From assembly GCA_028641055.1 (NCBI GenBank), contig CM054060.1, forward strand, positions 301,124,009-301,188,008: a stretch of DNA of 64,000 nucleotides. Reading direction: 5' to 3'. Source of the DNA: Alopecurus myosuroides. Lineage: Eukaryota > Streptophyta > Magnoliopsida > Poales > Poaceae. Made by a program: the position numbers and the translations under genes. The notes below the pieces were generated by a model that ran no database searches, had not been told where the DNA came from, and saw only the letters and a list, made by a program, of their open reading frames with translations. Shown one piece after another: positions 46,228-56,720 of the stretch (positions are counted from its first letter, which is position 1; each line of letters opens with the position of its first letter).

Positions 46228-46607
46228 ATCATAAAAGTCATAATTTCCCTTAACATAAGAAGATATGGTAACTTTATCCTTATACTCACACTGAAATAAG
46301 AAGTGTTTATACCTCCTACAGCAACAAGATTTATCAAAGCACTAAGTAACATTATAAGTAGAGCACAAGTTTCTAGCAATGATATACAGTTTATTAACTT
46401 GTTCCCATAAGTGTTTCCATTTTTGTGACAAGCAGTGTTCATTATAATATTTTTGTTGTTCTTACGTGAACCCACATTGCCAATAAGATCTAGTTTCAAA
46501 AGAAATCAACCGTTGATAGTAGGCATGATAAAGCAAGTAACAAGCAAAACAATAACAACGTAAAAATGATTGGAGGTGAGAGACTACCCTTGCAGAAATC
46601 CTCTTCC

Positions 46608-46624
46608 TCCCAGCAACGGCGCCG
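46608..46624 (-). other. Degenerate tRNA-Asp-type primer site of element D
   Basis: TCCCAGCAACGGCGCCG is the decayed equivalent of the PBS in G (32057-32074), with one base lost and two changed. It lies ten bases from the D LTR at 46635, whose first bases TC replace the canonical TG. Confidence 0.7.
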
Positions 46625-46634
46625 GAAAAGTGCT

Positions 46635-46934
46635 TCATGGTGCAAGAGCTGCACTCGTTGGGAGACCCTGAGAGGAAGGTATGAAGAGCACAGCAACAAG
46701 TTTCCCTCAGAAAGAAACATGGTTAAATCGACCAGTAGGAGAAAGAAATCGGTTATGAAGGTTGAAGACAGCTGATGTCAGCAGCAACATGGAACCTACA
46801 CAACACAATAAAATTACTTTGCCCCAAAAAAGCAGTGAGGTTGTCAATCTCACCGGTATTGCTGAAACAAAGGATTAGACGTATAGTGTGGAAAACAGTA
46901 TCTGTTTGCAGTAATGAAAAGAGAACAACGATGG
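46635..46934 (-). repeat. Element D 5' LTR, first piece
   Basis: Matches 25263-25570: GGTGCAAGAGCTGCACTCG, TTGGGAGACCCTGAGAGGAAGG, CCCCAAAAAAGCAGTGAGG. It ends with GATGG (46930-46934), the left target copy of solo LTR E. Confidence 0.85.
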
Positions 46935-48526
46935 TGATGCGCGTGTAACACACGTTCGTTGGGAGACCCCAAGAGAAAGGTTTGATGAGCACAACAACAA
47001 GTTTCCCTCAGAAAGAAACCAAGGTTGAATCGACCAGTAGGAGGAAGGAGTAACTTCAGAAGGTTGATGCAGTTGCGATGGCAGGGCGCACTACCGGTTC
47101 AGCAGCAACATGGAACCTACACAACACAAACAATTTACTTTTCCCGAACGAAGCAGTGATGTTGTCAATATTACCGGTTTTGCTGATAACAAAGAGGTTA
47201 AATGTATGGTGTGGAAAATAGTAGTAAAACAATATGAAAACAGTAGCAGTAGTGTGAAAACACTGGAAGAAGTGGTTGTATTATCAGTATGAGAAAATGG
47301 ATTAGGGTACATAGTTCACTAGAGGTGTCTCTCCACAAAAGATAGCTAACATGCGTGGTGAACAAATTACCGCTGGGCAATTGACAGATAAAGAAACATG
47401 CATGACATAAAGATTACTACGAGATTCATGCGGGCATTACAACAAAATACATAGATCGTCATCCAACTGCATCTATGACTAATAATCCACCCTTCGAATA
47501 TCATCCAAACAAATGTTGGGTATTAAGTTGCAAGCAACGGATAATCGCAGTAAGCAAAGTGTGTATTGTAAACAATGTAAACGAAGTAAACATCGTTGTT
47601 TTCTACCTAATGGCAACCGCACATCCTCTATCCGTCACGTTTCTGTCACTCGAGCACAGGTGAAAAGGAGGAATGAACCCACTATCGAGCATAAATACTC
47701 CCTCTTGGAGTCACTAGAATCTACTTGGCTAGAGAATCTACGAACGGAGAGCATGCAAGATCATAAATAACATACACATGAATATAACATGATAGATTGA
47801 TAATCAAAAGACATATCATTCAATAATCCTCGGATCCCAGCAAACACAACATGTAGCATTACAAATAGATGATCTCGATCATGTGAGGAAGCTCACGAGA
47901 TCTAAACATGAGGCATAAAGTGGAGAGGACAACCATCTAGCTACTGCTATGGACCCGTAGTCCAGGGATGAACTACTCACGCATCACTCCGGAGGCGGGC
48001 ATGGTGGTGTAGACCCCTCCGGTCATGAATTCCCCTCCCGGCAGAGTGCCGGAGAGAGCTCCAGAACCCTCCCGATCTCGGGTTGACAATAACGGAGGCC
48101 TCGGGTGTTTCTAGGGAAAAGTGGTATATTCTTAGGGTTGACATATCGGGGGGAATAAATAGGCGAAAGGGCAACGGCGGTGGATGCCCGAGGGGCCCAC
48201 ACCACCCCCAGGCGCGGCTAGGGGACGTGCCACCCTATGGTGTGGCCTCCCTGTGGCCCCCCTTCGGTCCTCTTTGGGACTCCGTGGAACCTTCAGGAAT
48301 CCTAAGACTTTCGGGCTTCAAATTTTCCAATTCCGAGAATATTTCTAGAACAACTTTTCTGAAACTAAAAACTGCATAAAATAGGGAACTGGTTCTATGG
48401 CATCTTGTCAATAGGTTAGTCCCAGTAAATCGATAAAAATGACATAAAGTGTAAGAAAAACATGTAGCATAAGGCATGAAAACAACATGGAACATCAGAA
48501 ATTATAGATACGTTTATGACGTATCA
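46935..48526 (-). mobile_element. Solo LTR E nested in the D LTR
   Basis: 1592 bp, TGATGCGCGTG…GACGTATCA, same family as D but diverged. It is flanked by perfect 5-bp repeats GATGG (46930-46934 and 48527-48531) and has no internal sequence. This is the product of an insertion followed by LTR-LTR recombination, or of an LTR exchange. Removing E and one GATGG makes the D LTR continuous. Confidence 0.9.
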
Positions 48527-49827
48527 GATGGCAGTAAGAAAACAGTAATTGCAGTAGGAAAATAGCGGTTGCAGTGGTTGTATTATCAGTGTAAGGAAAT
48601 GAACCGGAGTTCACAGTTCACTAGTGGTGTCTCTCCATAAAAGATATATAACATGTTGGGTAAACAAATTACAGCTAGGCGATTGACAGATATAAAGCCT
48701 GCACTGTAGTGCATATGCATGACATGATGATTACTATGTGATTCATGCGGGCATTACAACAAGATTGATAGACCGTTATCCAACTGCATCTGTGACTAAT
48801 AATCCACCCTCGTAACATCATCCAATCAAACCTCGGGTATTAAGTTACCAGCAATAGATAATTGCATTAAGCAAAGTGTGTAATATAAACAATGTAAACA
48901 TCGTTGTTTTCTCCATAATGGTAACAACACATCCCCCACCCGTTACTTTTTTGTCACTCGAGCTTGAGTAAAAGGGAGGCATGAACCCACTATCTAGCAT
49001 AAATACCCCCTCTTGGAGTTATAAGAATCACCTTGGCTAGAGCATCTACTAGTAACGGAGAGCATGCAAGATCATAAATAACATAAACATGATAGAACAT
49101 GATAGATTGATAATCATTGGACATAGCATTCAATATTCATCGGATCTCAGCAAACACAACATGTAGCATTACAATAAGATGATCTTGATCATGTTAGGCA
49201 GCTCACAAGATCTAAACATGAGGCAAAAATAAGAGAGAACAACCATCTAGCTACTTCTATGGACCCGTAGTCCAAGGATGAACTACTCATGCATCACTCC
49301 GGAAGCAGGCATGGTGATGTAGAGCCCTCTGGTGATAAATTCCCCTCCCGACATGGTGCTGGGGAGAGCTCCAGAACCCTCCCGAACTAGGGTTGACGAT
49401 GGCGGCGACTACGGATCTTTTTGGTGGAAAAGGCTCGGGTTTTTAGGGTTAACCCGAGGAGGAGCTTTAATAGGCAAGAGGGCAACGTCGATAGGTGGCC
49501 AGGGGGCCCACACCACCAGCTGGCACGACCAGGGGGTGGTGGACCGCCCTATGGTGTGGGGGCTCTAGGGCCCCCCTTCGGGCTCCATGTACGTGACAGA
49601 TTTCTAAGACTCTAGGACTTCGTTTCGTCCAATTCCGAGAATATTTCTAGAACAACTTTTTTGAAACAAAAAACAACAGAAAACAGGAACTGGCTCTATG
49701 GCATCTTGTCAATAGGTTAGTCCCAGAAAATGCATAAAAATGACATAAAGTGTATAGAAAACATGTAGCATAGGACATGAAAACAACATGGAACATCAGA
49801 AAGTATAGATACGTTTATGACGTATCA
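48527..49827 (-). repeat. Element D 5' LTR, second piece
   Basis: Continues D's LTR after solo LTR E (AGTAAGAAAACAGTAATTGC onward) and matches 25570-26872, ending TATGACGTATCA at 49827. The frames at 49332-49615 are inside the LTR's GC-rich block. Confidence 0.85.
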
Positions 49828-50838
49828 TGTCCTTCCTCGCGCGCTCCTCTCCTCGCAGGCCTCTCTCCCCGGCTCTGTGTCTAGGTCTGTGGCGGCGCCT
49901 TGCAGCCCCTCGTCAGTTGGCAGCCTCCATGTGGGAGATTTTGGCGTGGTGCTGCCCGACCTCATCCGTCTAGAACCTCATCCCGCCTCGGGGCTTCGCT
50001 CCCGTGCGGGGCATGGTTGCTCGCGTCGGTGTCGGCAGACCTGGCAGCGAGGTGGTGCTGGTCTGCATAGAGATGGACATCGGCGGACGAGGTTCCTGCG
50101 TTGCAGGCCACTACGGGATCTGGGCCAGGGCCCTCAAGCTTCCCTTCGCCCTATCGGGCCCTCTGCAGGCTGGCCGTCGTGAGATCTGGTGGCCCATGTC
50201 CATCCTATCTATGGCTCTACGGAGATGGTGTGGCCGGCCCTGCTCCGATGCTGCCTTGGAGGTGCTTAGCCAGGCGAAAGCCTTATGGACGGCGGCGCAG
50301 CTGGTGCCGTGTTCCTCCCTGGAGGCGTCCTTTTCGGTTTGCGCTCCTCCCTCGCTGGCGCTCCGAGAGAAATCTTAGACCCAAATTTCTTTGGGTGAGG
50401 CGATGATGGTGCCCTTCGCGTCGTCCTCCTTGGAAGCACCGCTTTGGAGCATGTCCTGCATCGGACAACATTGCCTCTCGTCTTCTCGCCAGAACTTTGG
50501 CTAGTATCCAGTGGGATGGATCAGTGGTCATGGTGGCCTAGGCAAAGCTTCCGGGATGACCTGGGGTGGCCTCGGCGTGCATTTCCCTTCGACCACGGGG
50601 GCGGCACACCGGTGTTCGCCTCACGGGAGGTTTCGATTGGCTTTGTATGCGAACCTACCGCTCCCTTTGTGTTTCCCTGTTGTTCTAGCTTCTCCTTTTT
50701 CTGTATTCTTTTTTGTTTTATCTTTCCTTGTATCTCCTTGTAATCTCTCCAATCTGTTGTAAGAACATGGCCCGCTAGGCTACCTTCGAGTGGAATGGAA
50801 CAAGCGGTGGGGAATTTCCCCCCGTCAATCTCGAAAAA
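49828..50838 (+). mobile_element. LINE-like element B1, right piece
   Basis: GC-rich sequence with no intact reverse transcriptase; several short overlapping frames (49817-50743) show no motif. The 3' end is LINE-like: a T-rich 3' UTR (50690-50760), then GGGGAATTTCCCCCCGTC stem-forming sequence and a short A run (50831-50837). It looks like an internally deleted, non-autonomous LINE relative. The assignment rests on tail structure only. Confidence 0.45.
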
Positions 50839-50977
50839 AGAACTACGAACACTCGGCAAGGTTCCTGGGTTGAGTTGTACGCGGCGGGGTTGCGCTCCAG
50901 CCTATTCTTGTAAATTAACTCTCTCTATCTATCAATGCATCGAAACGCAAAGCTTTTGCGTTTTCGCGAAAAAAAAC
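50839..50977 (+). mobile_element. Second LINE-type 3' tail (B2)
   Basis: Ends with CGCAAAGCTTTTGCGTTTTCGCG followed by eight A residues (50970-50977). The AACGCAAAGC/GCTTTTGCGTT stem plus A run is another LINE 3' end, of a different family. B1 appears inserted within it or next to it. Immediately downstream begins sequence shared with the duplicated GDSL upstream fragment at 23520. Confidence 0.5.
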
Positions 50978-51707
50978 ATGGCGATAGCGATGCTCATGCT
51001 GGTGATAAGGATGGTCGACCAGCAGGATGAATGCGAGAACGTCGCGGGGGTCATGCATCGTCGTCGATCAATATCACGTTGTCCACTCGCATCGCCGTTG
51101 ATCGATAGCACGTTGTCCACGTCGCGGGGGCCATGCATCTTCGTCGTCGATGGGAGTATTAACTAAGGCGTGCTCGATCGCATCTGGCCCTGCAGTTGTG
51201 TGTCAGGCTCTGACTAAAGAAATAGTGAAATACTCCATCGGTATCGATCGTCTTCCCCACTACTTTTGATGGATCTTTCTTTACCGTGGTGCTGATCCAT
51301 CGGCATCGTCTTCCCTACGACTTGAAACGAAAAGAGTACTCCCGATTACTTCAAACGAGATAGTCTTCCCTACGCCTTTTGAGTTTTGATGGATGATGGA
51401 AGCTATTCAATTCGGCGAGGTCCTACACTCCTACTTACCGTGAAACCGAATGTGGTAATCTAACCATTTCCAGCACGAGGTTGCTCACATCTAGTGGCCG
51501 GTTGCTGTCAGTGGCCAGTGAAAGATGCCGCGGCGATTGGGTTGGTGAATGGTGATAGTCAGCAATCACAGATCGGTTGGGCTCGTGAGAGTCAACGATC
51601 GATCGAGCACCTTCCCTCTCGGCCCTGTGGATTTATTATATATTCTCCGTCCACCCCGAGCAAACAAGAGATCGCGCATTCGCAAGTCCACCGGAGAAAA
51701 CAAAGGC
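50978..51707 (+). promoter_or_regulatory. 5' flank and promoter of the GDSL gene
   Basis: About 730 bp between the LINE tail and the start codon. TTATTATATATT at 51633-51644 is a TATA-box candidate about 65 bases upstream of ATG. A partly repeated block occurs twice: GTCGCGGGGG…CATGCATC…CGTCGTCGAT at about 51045-51078 and 51121-51151, and CACGTTGTCCAC at about 51085 and 51110. The region 51285-51707 is duplicated at 24236-24620. Binding factors are not predicted here. Confidence 0.55.
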
Positions 51708-54242
51708 ATGGCTTCGTCTGCCTGGAGGACGGTGATGGTGGTGGTCCTCTTGGTACTGGTGGCGGCGCAACCAGGGCGGGCAGGTCCGTCGTGCTACACG
51801 CGGGTGTTCAGCTTCGGGGATTCCCTGGCGGACACGGGCAACTACCGCTTCGTCTACCCCAACCAAACCTACCAGCCCATGCTCAGGCTGCCCTACGGCG
51901 AGACCTACTTCAACAAAGCCACTGGCCGCTTCTCCAACGGCCGCATCATCCTCGACTTCATCGGTACGTACGGCACCGCAAAACCACCCTCTCGGCCAGT
52001 GAAATTTTCTAGCGAGAGACCAAGAGTACTAGTTCTGAAATCCGTGTGGGTGCGTCAGCGGAGTCGCTGGGGCTGCCGTTCGTGCCGCCGTACTGCGGCG
52101 GGCGGAGCGCGAAGGACTTCGCCGACGGGGCCAACTTCGCCGTTGGTCGCGCTACGGCGCTCAGCCCGGCATTCTTCGGTGAGAATGGGGCGCCAATTGA
52201 GGCTGACACGGTGCACCTCGACATGGAGATGGGTTGGTTCCGCGACCTGCTCAACTTGTTCTGCCCCAACGATTTAACTGGTATGTGCTTATGAAGATCA
52301 ATTGATGTTTTTTTCTCAACACAATAAGGCATGGATTATATACATCTACGTCCACTATTCCACTTCTTCAGTCATTATGGAACATTCAACTCAAGTTGTA
52401 CTGTAGTCGATACTGCAAGTTTCAGAAAGTATGTGTAGACACTGTTTTCCCCCCAAAGGAGACAGCTCGGCTGAAGTTGGAAAATTATGAAATATTTTTT
52501 TCGAGACAGTAGGGTTTCCATGAGATGGTTTAAGCTGAAAAATCATGAAATATTTTTTTCCAGATGAAAGGGTTTCCATGATGATGAAAATTGATTATTC
52601 TGCTATTGCACATACTATTACAGTTCTGAATTTCCGCTCTCACAGGATCGGAAGTAAATTGTAGCGAACTAGATTTTAATTAGTCTGTTTTTGTTGCCGC
52701 TGCTGTAGAATACTGTTTCTCTAACTGAAGAAGAATACTGTTTTTGGTACTTTCTTAACATGATACTTGTAATCTCGATGTCATCTTCTGAACGTAATGA
52801 TTCAGAATCATCTTCCCTAAACAGATTGCGCCGACATGATCAACAAATCTCTCTTCCTGGTTGGAGAAATTGGGGGCAATGATTACAACACACCTTTTTT
52901 CAATGGGGTGCCCTTTGAGACGATCCGCAACTTCACCCCAAGTGTTGTTGCCAAAATTTCTTCTACTATCACCGTGAGTTACTTTCTACTGTTGCAACTC
53001 GTGTTACCTGAATTTGTCACTACTGAATCCCAATTCAAGAAATAGTGAAGGAGTACACAGTTAGTACTAATGCAAATAATTTAATTTTTCAGGAATTGAT
53101 TGGGATGGGTGCCAAAACGTTACTAGTTCCTGGCAACCTTCCAATTGGGTGCAACACACAGTACCTCAAGAGATTTAGTAGTAACAAGGCAGAAGATTAT
53201 GAGCCAGGAACTAGTTGCATCCATTGGCTGAACGAGTTTGCGCAATACCACAACAAACTTCTTGTGGACGAGTTGGAAGAGCTGCGAAAGCTTCATCCTG
53301 GCGTGGCGATCATCTATGCTGATTACTATGAAGCTGCTATGGAGATCTTCGTTTCTCCTGGAAAATTTGGTGAGTTAAAGGTCTTCTACTGTCTACTATG
53401 ACATCACTTTCTAGAATAGTGCAAAGCTTTTTTTCCTTCCACTTCTTCATATTGCAAAGCAAAATCACTAGAGAAAGAAGCATTGCGTCGTTGGTTCTAG
53501 AAAAGACAGAGATATTTGCAGAAATCATGAATGGGGGAGAAATGGATACTAGGTACTTTAGAGGAGCATGTTAATTGGAATCATAAGAAGTTTTGTTTAG
53601 CAACAACACATTATCGTCTATTGATACTTCACAAAAATAAATATTTCATAGGTATGGTGCTTCCATTGTAAATACAACTGGGTTTCGTTGCGTGATAGCA
53701 GTCACGTCATTCTATTAGATGTCAAGAAATTGACTCATGAATTTGGTTGTACATAGGTACAACGTACTAGTGTACTAGTCTACTGTCACTTTGTTTCCTG
53801 TATAATGCCATGTCAATTCTTTCACTAGTTGCTCGGATTTACCTTCAAATTTGATAAATAAGTTATAAAAGGCTTTGAAACTCGGAAGGAAAAACACACA
53901 TATAGTCTCATTAAAAGGAACAATTTTAACTGGCTGACCACTTGTCCGCATTGATATAACTGTTGTTCAGGTATCGAGTATCCTTTGGTGGCTTGCTGTG
54001 GTGAAGGAACTTATGGTGTGCCTGGAGGATGTGGATTCGGAGAATACAAGGTTTGTGATGATCCACAAAAATACGGATCATGGGATGGCATCCATCCAAC
54101 AGAAGTTGTATACAAAGTCATTGCCGACGGCCTGCTAAGAGGCTCATACACACAGCCTCCAATTGCCAACACCACTAATTCATGTCCACAGCTTAGTGAG
54201 GTCGTCTCTTCTGTTGATTACAAGGCCATCTATGACTTGTAA
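51708..54242 (+). CDS. GDSL esterase/lipase, five exons, apparently complete
   Basis: Joined exons 51708-51963, 52059-52280, 52825-52973, 53093-53369 and 53971-54242 give 1176 nt, or 391 residues plus stop; all introns are GT-AG (95, 544, 119 and 601 bp). The start at 51708 opens a signal peptide (residues 1-25, hydrophobic core VVVLLVLVAA), so the product is probably secreted or lumenal. SGNH blocks are in order: I, FSFGDSLADTGN with nucleophile Ser39; II, NFAVGRA with Gly115; III, GEIGGNDYN with Asn178; V, SWDGIH with Asp340 and His343. GAKTLLVPGNLPIGC (exon 4) is a further family block. Length and exon pattern fit plant GDSL lipases of the At1g28600/sinapine-esterase-like subgroup. Substrate cannot be read from sequence. 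No damage is seen, so this is likely a functional ester hydrolase. Partial copies lie at 24621 and 60935. Confidence 0.93.
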
Positions 54243-54798
54243 TTTTGTAACTGTAGCAAATATAGGAGTACTATTCGTTCAAAAAATTTGCCTGATTCCA
54301 GCCATGTTCATGTTGGATTCAGTGCCCTGAAGTTGGGCTTGGTAAGGACGACTCGACATTAATATAGTATAAGATCCATAAATTATGTATCTTCAAGTAT
54401 GTCATTGATGCAATTCAATTGTGAAAAGGTAAACCATATTTTTTATTAAGATACATGCTCTATTTTTTTTTTAACAAATATAAGATACTTGTTCTAAATG
54501 TTCTTGGTCGATAGATTTGTCCGGACACTAACTCTTGACTAATGTGATAAGTCGATTTATGAGTCGGTCTGACTTGTCATGGGCATACAGATGCCGAATT
54601 GACACACTGGCTTGACCAAAAGTGGTTGGCGAGTCAGTCTAACCCATTGTAAGCCGCAATGCACGAGATGTTATTTGCATGTATTAGAAATATGTATGTC
54701 ACAATTCTAAGACTTGAGGTTCTCGCACAAACCAAGTTGTGGATCAGCTGGCTTAGGTCCTCACAGATGCTATAGGTGACATTATAGTTATAAAGGCA
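53426..54798 (+). repeat. Segmental duplication, copy 1 (intron 4, exon 5, 3' flank of GDSL gene)
   Basis: Matches 60408-61752 almost continuously with small indels. It starts at TTTTTTCCTTCCACTTCTTC in intron 4 and ends near TAGTTATAAAGGCA. It includes the 3' flank of the gene (54243-54798), for which I see no further gene. Confidence 0.9.
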
Positions 54799-55403
54799 GT
54801 GTTATAAGCCCCCGAAAATATCCCCTACCGTCCCCCCCCCCCCCCCCCCCCCGCCCCCGCGGCGCCAGGGGCGACCCGCTCGCCCGTCCAAGCCCCGGCG
54901 CCCGGCGCCTCCTCTGCCGCTGCCGTCGCCGGCCTCGGCCGCGTGCATTCGTCAGTCGAAGTGATTCGACGTTGCATGCGTGTATTAAAGACGGGAAGAG
55001 AAGAAAGTCCAAAGTCTCACGCCAAATCCTGCCACGCTGCATATGCATTGATGCGTATCTTCTGAAAACTAGGCGTGGAGGGCTGCGTCGCTGCAAATGC
55101 GACGCGACTCGTGTTTCTGAAACAAGGCGTGCAGGGCTGCTGCAAATGCGACGCGACGTTAACTATTTTCTTCTTCTGCCACGTTTTTTTTTTTTTTGAA
55201 ATTTCTTCTTCTGCCACGTTGTTTACTCTGGAAAAACGAGGCGTGCATGCACCAGGCTGGTGAACGGGGCCGTTACATTGAGACAAAACACCCAGTCCAT
55301 GCACCGCTTCATTTTCGATCGTTTGATCGTAAGGAACGGTGCAGATCGAGTCCATGCATGCAAACTACGGCGGCAACGGCCGGGCTGCAGACGCTGAGAC
55401 GAG
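54799..55403. other. Unassigned GC-rich to mixed stretch with a C21 run
   Basis: Begins at the end of the duplicated segment. A run of 21 C residues occupies 54832-54852, followed by GC-rich sequence to about 54940. From 55020 to 55160 a motif of the type AGGCGTG.AGGGCTGC…TGCAAATGCGACGCGAC is repeated twice, and TTTCTTCTTCTGCCACGTT occurs twice (about 55165 and 55202). No credible gene; frames at 54788-55465 arise from this low-complexity DNA. Confidence 0.4.
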
Positions 55404-56720
55404 CGCAATCTTGGACATACAAAGCACACAACACACCTATACTAACATGGTATGGCACCCCCTAGCTTGTGTTGGGATCCAGACGCTCCGTAGCCCCCCT
55501 CCCGGTGAAACCCTAGCCCCGGTGGAGAAATACCGGACTTATACGGAAACACGCGGTAACAGCGTCGAAAGGGGGTAGCAATGTGGAACTATTTGCTTGG
55601 TTGTGCTAGGATAGCCCATAGGAACACAAAACAAAAAAGGTAGAACCCACCTCTTCGGAAGATTCACGGTGTTTGGTCCGATACGGGAGTTTCACCCTGT
55701 AATCGCCTACGAGAGAGAAGTGGATGCCGGTGAAGCCGGGTCACACCCCAGAGAGCAATCTTGGACATACAAAGCACACAACACACTTATACTAACATGG
55801 TATGGCACCCCCTAGCTTGTGTTGGGATCCAGACGCTCCGTAGCCCCCCTCCCGGTGAAACCCTAGCCCCGCTGGAGAAATACCGAACTTATACGGAAAC
55901 ACGCGGTAACAGCGTCGAAAGGGGGTAGCAATGTGGAACTATTTGATTTGTTGTGCTAGGATAGCCCATAGGAACACAAAACAAAAAGGTAGAACCCACC
56001 TCTTCGGAAGATTCACGGTGTTTGGTCCGATACGGGAGTTTCACCCTGTAATCGCCTACGAGAGAGAAGTGGATGCCGGTGAAGCAGGGTCACACCCCAG
56101 AGAGCAATCTTGGACATACAAAGCACACAACACACTTATACTAACATGGTATGGCACCCCCTAGCTTGTGTTGGGATACAGACGCTCTGTAGCCCCCCTC
56201 CCGGTGAAACCCTAGCCCCGCTGGAGAAATACCGGACTTATACGGAAACACGCGGTAACTGCGTCGAAAGGGGGGTAGCAATGTGGAACTATTTGCTTTG
56301 TTGTGATAGGATAGCCCATAGGAACACAAAACAAAAAGGTAGAACCCACCTCTTCGGAAGATTCACGGTGTTTGGTCCGGTACGGGAGTTTCACCCTGTA
56401 ATCGCCTACGAGAGAGAAGTGGATGCCGGTGAAGCCCGGTCACACCCCAGAGAGCAATCTTGGACATACAAAGCACACAACACACCTATACTAACATGGT
56501 ATGGCACCCCCTAGCTTGTGTTGGGATCCAGACGCTCCGTAGCCTCCCGGTGAAACCCTAGCCCCGCTGGAGAAATACCGGACTTATACGGAAACACGCG
56601 GTAACAGCGTCGAAAGGGGGTAGCAATGTGGAACTATTTGCTTGGTTGTGCTAGTATAGCCCATAGGAACACAAAACAAAAAGGTAGAACCCACCTCTTC
56701 GGAAGATTCACAATGTTTCC
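55404..56720. repeat. Tandem array, ~350-bp unit, about 3.75 copies
   Basis: CAATCTTGGACATAC recurs at 55406, 55756, 56105 and 56455 (spacing 350, 349, 350). Each unit carries the blocks TGGTATGGCACCCCCTAGC, GTGAAACCCTAGCCCC, AACACGCGGTAACAGCGTCG, GTAGAACCCACCTCTTCGG and GGGAGTTTCACCCTGTAATC. Copies differ by only a few substitutions and 1-base indels. The fourth stops after AGATTCACA at about 56718. The 77-134-residue frames inside reflect the repeat and differ from unit to unit because of indels. I do not know the family. Confidence 0.92.

Larger units (their letters stand above)
44607..46634 (-). mobile_element. Element D interior, 5' piece
   Basis: Homologous to element A from about 6089 on: TAGTACTTTTAAA, CACTGATGTTTTATGGAGCAAAGAAATCC, CAAAACCAGAACAGTCTGTAAAG, CAAGGAGTTGCTACAG…TCCCAAGAAGTGCTTTTCTT. 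It then crosses the point where A carries the inner LINE, continuing here without the LINE (about 45073-45125), which gives an approximate empty site. The rest is AT-rich with the conserved ORF at 45943-46227 and decayed frames toward the PBS. Confidence 0.7.
25263..49827 (-). mobile_element. Element D: non-autonomous LTR retrotransposon expanded to 24.6 kb by nested insertions
   Basis: The LTR at 25263-26872 (TGATGGTGCAGG…GACGTGTCA) pairs with the interrupted LTR 46635-46934 + 48532-49827 (TCATGGTGCAAG…GACGTATCA). The target copies are CGTCC (25258-25262) and TGTCC (49828-49832). A degenerate tRNA-Asp-type PBS lies at 46608-46624, so D reads right to left. D's own interior survives as 26873-27507 and 44607-46634. 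The segment homologous to about 4572-6088 of element A is missing and is replaced by elements F, G and C. No gag-pol is seen; one conserved acidic ORF (45943-46227) remains. Confidence 0.8.

Noticed and set aside
55931..56514. 77- and 134-residue frames in the 350-bp array
   Set aside because: They repeat the unit in one phase and are broken in other units by 1-base indels. No codon-use or motif support.
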